Below are positions 57,315-64,000 of a stretch of DNA of 64,000 nt, in pieces. A program made the translations under genes and the position numbers. The stretch is taken from NCBI GenBank assembly GCA_022539475.1, contig VCMS01000188.1, forward strand, positions 46,636-110,635. Direction: 5' to 3'. This DNA comes from Gracilaria domingensis. Its lineage: Eukaryota > Rhodophyta > Florideophyceae > Gracilariales > Gracilariaceae. Below the pieces are notes generated by a model. That model was not told where the DNA came from and did not search any database. It was given only the letters and a program-made list of their open reading frames with translations. The first letter of the stretch is position 1; every line of letters starts with the position of its first letter.

Positions 57315-57620
57315 CTAACCAACCTTTCGAAAACCAGCTATGACATGAGCTGGGTTACTCGAGCCAAAGATGGCAGATCCTGCAACTGAAATGTTTGCAC
57401 CGGCCTTCACTACTCCTTTCACAGTACTCAGTCCAATACCCCCATCCACCTGTATCCCTATTCTTGGGTACAACTCCCTTGCATGTCGCACCTTATCAAG
57501 AACACCCTCCATCAACGCCTGTCCTCCAAACCCTGGCTCCACCGTCATCAACAATAACATGTCTACAACTCCTTCCTTCATAAGTGCTTCTACGACCTTT
57601 ATAGACGTATTCGGGCGCAA
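57315..57620 (-). pseudogene. RPE-like: Ribulose-phosphate 3-epimerase, C-terminal fragment
   Basis: RPE interconverts ribulose-5-P and xylulose-5-P. The frame gives LRPNTSIKVVEALMK, MLLLMTVEPGFGGQ, IGIQVDGGIG and ISVAGSAIFG, i.e. the last half of the TIM barrel. The upstream half is missing: the codons before LRPNT run into a TAA, and no RPE N-terminus is seen to 57930. A splice acceptor (TTAAAAG) just before leaves a small chance of a distant exon. Confidence 0.8.
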
Positions 57621-58032
57621 TCCAACTCCATCCTTTTAATTATGGCAATCCAAGTGAAGCTATAGAACCCGTTCACGTCATTTATGAAGCCAAGATGGCT
57701 CCTTTCATCCTGTATTCAAGCTCCCCGTAACTCGTACTGTACAACTACTTTACAACTCAGGTTCGAAATCAGTTTCATTCATTGTACACTTTCTACTCTT
57801 CCACCTACTTTTCATAAAACATCATCACACTTTGTGGTTTGTCGTCTCATACAAGCCCTATCATTCATTCAGTACAATCACATATCATACATTTCGCTCA
57901 CTTTCACAAAGTGAACCATGTTCCCGTTCTGCGCTTCCCAACCGTTTGTACTTAAGTATCACTCTTTACCCCAGCAGTTCTCCGCCCGATCTTCCATTTC
58001 TATCGTCACACAAAAACAATCGAACACTTGCA

Positions 58033-58935
58033 ATGAACTCCCAGTCCGACATGGCTCCGACTCCGCCTCCGAGTCCCAGATACTCTGACGTCCCTCAGGC
58101 CTCATCTCCCGCACGAAGGACTCGGGCCGTTATTGTTGGAAAGGAGCGTATAGGTACCATGATGGCGAACGAAGAAGATACGGTCATTTCCGCACACGAA
58201 TTCTGCAGCATGGCTGCTACATCTCATCTTTCTGATGTACCGATACTAGTTTGTGGAAGAACGAACACCCTGCAGACCGTAATTCAGGCTTGCCCTTATT
58301 CGCTCAGAGAGAATCTCGTTTTCTTCCAGAATGGAGACATCATACCATTGCTTTCGAAGCTCGGTGTGGACAAATGTTCAAAAGTTGTCCTATACGTTGG
58401 TGTCTCCTCAAGAAACGCAGCTCCGCAGGATGGTGTCACTCCTCAAAGTCCGGATGGTCTCACTGTCGCAACAGGAAAGTGGGCCTCCAACGTTGCAGAG
58501 AGGTTTAGGTCTATGGGTCCCACTTGCGGGGTTGTCGACGAAGACACATTTCTCGTAAGCTATTATGAGAAGCTCGTATGGCTCTCAGCGTTCAACATCG
58601 TCGGGGCCTCAAGAGGTTTCATTCCTATGGACGTAGTCGCTACGGAGTGCAGTACGGTTGTGCTCACAATAATGAAAGAGCTGTTGAAGATAGTTTCGCT
58701 TAAGACAGCTACTACTTTCAACCTGGAAGAGACCGTTGGGCGACTTCTTGCATATGGGAAAACTCTCGTTGGCTTCCCTACTTCTTTCTCCGACTTTCAG
58801 TTTAGGAACGCGTACTTCTACGACTTTTCCCGCCAAGAAAGAAACATTGTAGGCGGTGACCCCGCTCCTTTTCATACAAACTACGTCAACGTTGTTAAGG
58901 AAAAGTTATCCCCCTCCCAATTCCTCCAGCTTTGA
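58033..58935 (+). CDS. Ketopantoate reductase-like (ApbA/PanE fold) protein
   Basis: Intact 300-residue frame. After a Pro/Ser-rich start, RAVIVGKERIGTMM is a nucleotide-binding-loop remnant (GxGxxG becomes GKERIG). Then ILVCGRTNTLQTVI, LVFFQNGDIIPLL and VVLYVGVSSRN, the layout of the NAD(P) domain of this fold, and EKLVWLSAFNIVGAS in the C-terminal domain. The degenerate loop makes classic reductase activity doubtful. One of few intact genes here; probably a resident gene. Confidence 0.65.
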   Translation: MNSQSDMAPTPPPSPRYSDVPQASSPARRTRAVIVGKERIGTMMANEEDTVISAHEFCSMAATSHLSDVPILVCGRTNTLQTVIQACPYSLRENLVFFQNGDIIPLLSKLGVDKCSKVVLYVGVSSRNAAPQDGVTPQSPDGLTVATGKWASNVAERFRSMGPTCGVVDEDTFLVSYYEKLVWLSAFNIVGASRGFIPMDVVATECSTVVLTIMKELLKIVSLKTATTFNLEETVGRLLAYGKTLVGFPTSFSDFQFRNAYFYDFSRQERNIVGGDPAPFHTNYVNVVKEKLSPSQFLQL

Positions 58936-59554
58936 GGTTAGAACACATGACTTTTCGGTGTTGTAAACCTTCTAGAGATAGTTAAACATAAAAGTTACTT
59001 TATCGAAATGACCTGTTCCTATTACATTACTTATATTGTTCGTCCTTCTGTGGTTCAAATATGCCCCTTTAAATCCTACATCCCTTATCACTAATACCTG
59101 GCTAAGTTTTTGCTAGATGGAAAAGGGTCATTCCACATCATTAAAGTGCAAGATAATAGTAAGGAAACAAGTACAAAAAATTCTGAAGAACTAAGTCTTT
59201 GCAATACTTTGGGCACCCGTATAAAGTAAGGGAAACCTTTCATGGGTTTCAACCCTTAATGGAGGTTGTTTTACTGATCTTGATTTCTAAGCTCATGTTG
59301 AAGATATTCATAGTTTTCTTTACCCACTTGAACCCGTACATATAATTTATGACTAAATCATCCTTTCTTTACTGCAAATCGATGCAAAGGCTTCTCGTCG
59401 TAGTAACGTTTTAAAACAGTACTACAATACCCTTATATGGTCGTTCTTAGATTCTTTTTATACTACGAAACACTTTGTGAACATCAATCACATCCTTCTC
59501 ATTCGTATACCCACACTCATTTGCAAAACGAACCCTTTCGAAAGCTTTCAAAAC
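58936..59554. other. AT-rich intergenic spacer
   Basis: About 620 bp between two plus-strand genes. No repeat or coding signal noticed. It probably holds the terminator of the upstream gene (AATGACC/AATAC motifs only) and the promoter of the next. Confidence 0.5.
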
Positions 59555-60427
59555 ATGTATAACTCAGAAGTTGGAGCCCAAGAAGTAACTCCTCAGCAGC
59601 TGGCTAACGAAATATTCGAAAATGGCTACGCCGTGATTAGTGATATTGACGATACTCTGAAAAGAGCTGGGGAGAACATTCCTGCCGAATCAGTCAAATG
59701 CATGAAGTACATCAATGCACGCGTTGGTTTCGGAATTGCTACTGGGCGAGATATAGAGGATGCCGAGAGTTTCATGGAGCACCTGGGTGGCTACACTTTT
59801 GGCATCTCTGGAAACCAAGGCGCACGGGTGAGATTATCCAATGGTACCGAAATTGATCAGGACCTTGACAGGGAAGGCTACGAAAGATGTGGAGCCGAAC
59901 TTGAGAGACTTGAACTCTCCTTAAATGAATCGCACAGACTTCACGAAGAGCGTCAACAAGCAGTTGTGAGCACTAGAAAAGACAGTGGACTCCCTAACTT
60001 CAGGTACAATGCACTGTCGAAGTGGAAAACAGAAGTTAACTCCGGTATTTCAAAAGTGTTGACATCCTTTCCGAACCTGGTTGCGTACCCTCAAGATGAA
60101 AACTGTGACATAGGGGACATTCGTTTCACGAAAAATAGTGGGGCGCTAGCCTTGGTTGAAAACGACCCCCAGTTCGACACACATTTAATCGTTGCTCTCG
60201 GGAATGCTTCCAATGATGGCCCTCTATATGAAATGGCAACCCTGGCAGTTCATGTGGAGGGAGACGACCGTCCAACAGCGGTAACATATCTTGTTGATGG
60301 GGTGGAGGACGTGCATGAGACCATCAGAAGGGTGGCAGAACTGTACGGGTACAGAAAATGCCAGTGTCAATGGTTTAGAAATGCTCTTGGAATTTGTCTC
60401 AAGTGCTACGATGCCTGTAATACTTAG
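59555..60427 (+). CDS. HAD-superfamily phosphatase-like protein
   Basis: Intact 290-residue frame from ATG 59555 (open from 59477). HAD motif I is ISDIDDTLKRAG, followed by FGIATGRDIED and GNQGARV. A Lys-containing cap region (NALSKWKTEV) follows, then motif III/IV VALGNASNDGPLYEMA. The order fits Cof-type (class IIB) HADs such as sugar-phosphate or trehalose-phosphate phosphatases. The Cys-rich tail (CQCQWFRNALGICLKCYDAC) is unusual. Substrate unknown. Convergent with a dead paralogue at 60552. Confidence 0.7.
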   Translation: MYNSEVGAQEVTPQQLANEIFENGYAVISDIDDTLKRAGENIPAESVKCMKYINARVGFGIATGRDIEDAESFMEHLGGYTFGISGNQGARVRLSNGTEIDQDLDREGYERCGAELERLELSLNESHRLHEERQQAVVSTRKDSGLPNFRYNALSKWKTEVNSGISKVLTSFPNLVAYPQDENCDIGDIRFTKNSGALALVENDPQFDTHLIVALGNASNDGPLYEMATLAVHVEGDDRPTAVTYLVDGVEDVHETIRRVAELYGYRKCQCQWFRNALGICLKCYDACNT

Positions 60428-60551
60428 CTAGGATATGAGATCTCAGTAATAAAAGTGTCGTATATATCTCAATACCCTTTTATGATTCATGGTGGTTTTT
60501 ATCGTGCTGCTTTTCCTCGTAGCCGTACAACAGAGCCACCAGCATAATTGT

Positions 60552-61318
60552 CTAATGTACATCCTCCACGCTTTCGAACAGGTTGTGTACTCCACCCGGG
60601 ATACAATCTTCTTTGACGTGAACGCCGTACACGCCTACCTCATGCAAAGGCCCGTCGCTCAAAGCACTTACGAACGTCACGACGTCATCCGTATCAATAA
60701 ATCTCGGTTCATTATCCGCAAGATTTTCTCCTTCGCTTCCTTTTGTGTATCGCTTGTCCACAATTTTGCAACTTTTGTCGCCGGGATAGATAACAAACGC
60801 ATCCATCTTCTGCAACAGGTCCCCAATAGCAGAATCCATTTCTTCTCTCCACTGCCATAGTTTGTTGTACACGAATTGGGAAGGCCACTATCACTTCTGG
60901 TCTCCACGAACCCCTTCTCATCATCATTCACAATACCATGCCTCCTATTCAAATCCCTTGCCAGGAACAGTAGTCCGTCAACAGTTTGGTCAAGGGTGTG
61001 ATCATTGAATGCAGCCTTAATTTCCCTCTCGTCAGAGAAACGGAGGAAAGCTCCATGATTCGCCGAGACACCAAACTTATAGTCTCCGAGTCCTTCCAAT
61101 TTCCACTCCACGTCGCTCACACCACCGCCTGTGACAAGTCCGAAACCAACACGTTCGTCAATGAACTTCATGCACTTCACAACTTCTTCTGGAATTGACT
61201 ATCCTTCTCTTCTCAACGTTCCATCAACTGAACTTCATATACCGTAACCATTGGCATATATGAACTCAGACAAGGTATTGGGTGAAATTTTCGCCAAGTC
61301 TCTCTGTTCCTCTGCCAT
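60552..61318 (-). pseudogene. HAD phosphatase paralogue, inactive
   Basis: ATG at 61316-61318 (MAEEQRDLAKISPNTL). Motif I reads SSVDGTL with the nucleophile Asp replaced by Ser, flanked by TGA and TAG. VKCMKFIDERVGFGLVTGGG, FGVSANHGAFL and LSDGPLHEV match the intact gene at 59555. A frameshift lies near 60860. The start codon lies within a few bases of the boundary of the second Plavaka-like copy, which may have removed its promoter. Confidence 0.75.
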
Positions 61319-64000
61319 TTTTCCTGATACAGTCACCATACTGCCACAAGTACCGCATAGACAGGAACTGCATAGACTTCTCAGTTTCATACTTCTCTTA
61401 AAAGCAACCTTAAGTGCCGTTTCAGAAGTGTTAGCACGCTACATGTTCAATTGCGAATTGAATGGTGCCACCAATGATGTTAACGATACCGAGCAAACAT
61501 GCCACAGCATGTTGCAGTTAGACGCAACTGGACCAAAGACGTTTGACATTTGTTCAATTACCAGCCTGCCGCACCTTTTCTATGTTCATATGTATAGCCT
61601 TGCAATAGTATACTACTCTTAATACTCGCAGGACACTCATAATTTACGAATCATCTCATTCTCATCCACTTCGAGGCGCTCGCAGCCTCATTATTGGCAA
61701 ATCGTCATCACTACTACTCTCGAGCACTTCAGTTCTACCGGCCTCCGCTTCCGCACCAATCTCCACGACCACTTGGTCTTGTTCCATGTCAACCGCCCCA
61801 CCCTCCTTATCGGACAACAGTTCATCCTCCGCCTCCTCCTCCTCGTCACCATTGACAAACGTGGGTCGGAAATCCCGCACCCGATGAACAGCATCAGGTA
61901 GTGCGTAGCCCTCTGGTACCATGTACATGTGGTATCTAACCAGCAAATCCATAGACTCGGGCCTATCCACCTTGTCCTTCCCACTTGCTCTAGCATGTGT
62001 CACATCACCACGGCCCACGAATACAGAGTACGGTGGGATGATTATCTTCTTCGCTGGATACACCTCCGACATCACTCGCAACTGTTGGTTGTTCATCCCC
62101 ACCAGTTGATGGCTTCCAGCGCTCACCCAGAGAGAAAGCCCTCTTTCCCAGAAGCCATTACAAAGTATCCGGGGTTACCAGTATTCATTGTTTCCTTCGT
62201 AACCAGACCACTGAAGTCGGTGTGAAGCGTCTGGCGCTTGCACTTTCTCGTCGTCCCCAGAAATCGACCACCAGTTTTCGGAGTGTACATCTTCACAGCC
62301 TCTATTTCATTGTCCCAGAGTCCCAAAGCCGCAGCAATTGTACCCATTGGAGCATCAAGTAAAGCACGCGACCTTACACCCCACCTGAGCTCCTCATTAT
62401 CCTCCGGCTTCTCCACCGTACCCCAACGTGTCGACATCACTCTCCCCTCAAATGGTCCATCGCTACCGTCCTTCCATCCTTCATCATCGTAGATTATTTG
62501 AACAAACGACTTCTGTTCCTCCCCTTTCCGTATATCCGGCATCGCTCCATACTCATTCTCGAAGAAGTCCACCAACTTCCCCGACACATCTCCGAACTCC
62601 CGAACTTCTTCCAACTCCTCCCATTTAGAGACACCATTATCCGTCGCAAAGCCATCAAGCACGCAATATCCATTCTGCCTTAGCTCAGCTTGCATTCGGG
62701 CGAAGAACATTTGCCCAAATTCGTCATGCTCCTTCACAGCAACCCACAGCACCTCTTCATCATCCATACCTGTCGGCCGAGTACGAGGATGCTGCATACC
62801 AAATGTCTCCGCCCGTCGGCGATGTTTAGCCCTTGCAGCGTGCCAAAACACAAGATGGTGTACATCTCTGAGATCTGAGACACTTAGCAGCTCCGACCTA
62901 TGTGCCTTCGGCAAGTGAATGACTCTGAGCCAGAGGTCCTTGTGCTCAATTACGTTCTTCCCTTGCCATTCCTGCGGTCTCAGCCTGACATACCCCGCAC
63001 CAATGATGGGTTCGGTGGTCCATCCTATGGGTCTCCTCGAACAATTCCGTGCTCCTCAGATTCCGGAAGAGCTGTAGGTAACTCGTCATCAAATGACCCC
63101 CCACCTGTTTCTTGCTGATCGTCTGGCGCAGCATCTTTCTCGACGGTGACAACCCGTGGAACTGTCGCAGCAAGAAAGCTCTTCGTCATCCACAAATGCA
63201 GAACTGCCTGCGTTCTCTGCATTCGCTCCCTCTTCCAATGCCACGAACTGAACCTTCATCGACCTTTCCCTCAGCACATGTTCATTTAGTTGAAACATCA
63301 GGTCATCCGGTGTCATGCTGTTCAGAGTAGATCTCATCTGTTGTGTGAAAGTCTTTCTCCGTTTCTTCCTCGGTGGAGCCCGCTGTTCTTCTTCAGAGCT
63401 ATCCAGAACTTCTATGGCACCTCGATTGCGGCCGTGCTCAATTTTCCTATAAATCACCTGCGCCGTTCTCGTGCACTTCTTCGCGGCTCCCCTTCTTCAC
63501 TGGCAGATGTTGCAGCAGCAGCAGCGGGAGTCCTCCTGTTCGTCACGGACTGCTTCACTGGTGCAGGGGGCGGGAATTACCCTTCCGAGCATCGATCCGG
63601 CCATCGATTCCTGAACGGACAGTCGTGGCCCAGTTCTAATTGAGTTCGTCCTGCTCCGAACACGCGGCAATGGGTTGAAGTTCACAAACTTGTCCCAAAG
63701 GAACTGTACACAGCTGCGTTGTGTCTGGTTCTTCAACGTCACTTCATTCGATGGAGCAGAAAGACTGACTTCGCGTTTGAGAGGAACACTTCCATGACTC
63801 GTTCTCGTTCAGTTCATTCCTCACTGCTCGAAGCACGCGCGGGAACAGAGACATCCTGTCATAAAAGAAACCTGCGAAACTCTTCCAGTCTTTCCATGCT
63901 TTGTGTTCGTCGACTGCCCTTCAATAGGACATACTTAAGACAATCAAGACATGAAGGAGAAACTCCTCGGCATCCAAAACATATAGCGGAGTATGAGACA
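61319..64000 (-). pseudogene. Second copy of the ParB/2OG dioxygenase gene region (runs off the window)
   Basis: Similarity to 35400-38100 starts abruptly at 61319. The oxygenase C-terminus (61662-62914) keeps LHTDFSG, the distal-His block (THARAS, with Arg-Gly context changed) and LLVRYHMY, and ends LPIMRLRAPRSG, a C-terminus lost in copy 1. A frameshift lies near 62125; more lie between 63025 and 63740. It carries 8 codons (SDGPFEG region, near 62450) that copy 1 lacks. The linker and N-terminal part continue past 64000. Confidence 0.8.

Noticed and set aside
1-64000. CRISPR arrays, rRNA genes, tRNA genes, bacterial operons
   Set aside because: No array of short repeats, rRNA core motif or cloverleaf was noticed; gene structure and element classes are eukaryotic. 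tRNA absence was judged by eye only.

Overview
The window is eukaryotic, repeat-dense and almost free of introns. Nearly all of it is transposable elements and broken gene copies; only four open frames look intact. The protein families seen (an animal-type haem peroxidase, compact divergent host genes with GC-rich intergenes, chromodomain gypsy elements, PIF/Harbinger, MULE and a Plavaka-like transposon) suit a compact protist or algal genome. A red alga is my best guess, at low to moderate confidence; no ribosomal or plastid marker is present to settle it.

Positions 116-24327 are a four-level nested stack whose junctions can be read from the sequence. Harbinger A (119-24324, TSD TAA) was entered by the gypsy-1 LTR retrotransposon (2676-20916, TSD GTGGC, 219-bp LTRs). 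Gypsy-1 was then entered twice: by a Mutator-like element (2898-8224, 10-bp TSD TGCTACAGTG, about 453-bp TIRs) and by Harbinger B (12155-19879, TSD TTA). Both Harbingers have a transposase at one end, a convergent second gene at the other, and a different set of decayed host-gene pieces between them: lipoyl synthase and unidentified pieces in B, a haem peroxidase and unidentified pieces in A.

Positions 24369-35391 are a second gypsy element (gypsy-2) with 850-bp LTRs, a tRNA-like primer site, a polypurine tract, and a long disordered region between integrase and a C-terminal chromodomain.

Positions about 35400-50300 are the most unusual part: a Plavaka-like DNA transposon with a chromatin and DNA modification cargo. 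Leftward runs a gene joining a ParB-like domain to a 2-oxoglutarate/Fe(II) dioxygenase. Rightward runs a gene joining a beta-class N4/N6 DNA methyltransferase to a SET domain. They diverge from a 1.7-kb intergene built of nested inverted repeats and three palindromes centred on GTAGCTAC. A disordered/coiled-coil gene and a convergent transposase complete it. A second copy of the ParB/dioxygenase gene enters at 61319 and runs off the right edge.

Positions 50300-61318 hold host-like sequence: a broken DNA polymerase alpha subunit B gene divergent from an unidentified broken gene, a coiled-coil ORF with one stop, a ribulose-phosphate epimerase fragment, an apparently intact ketopantoate-reductase-like gene, and an inverted pair of HAD phosphatase-like genes, one intact and one dead.
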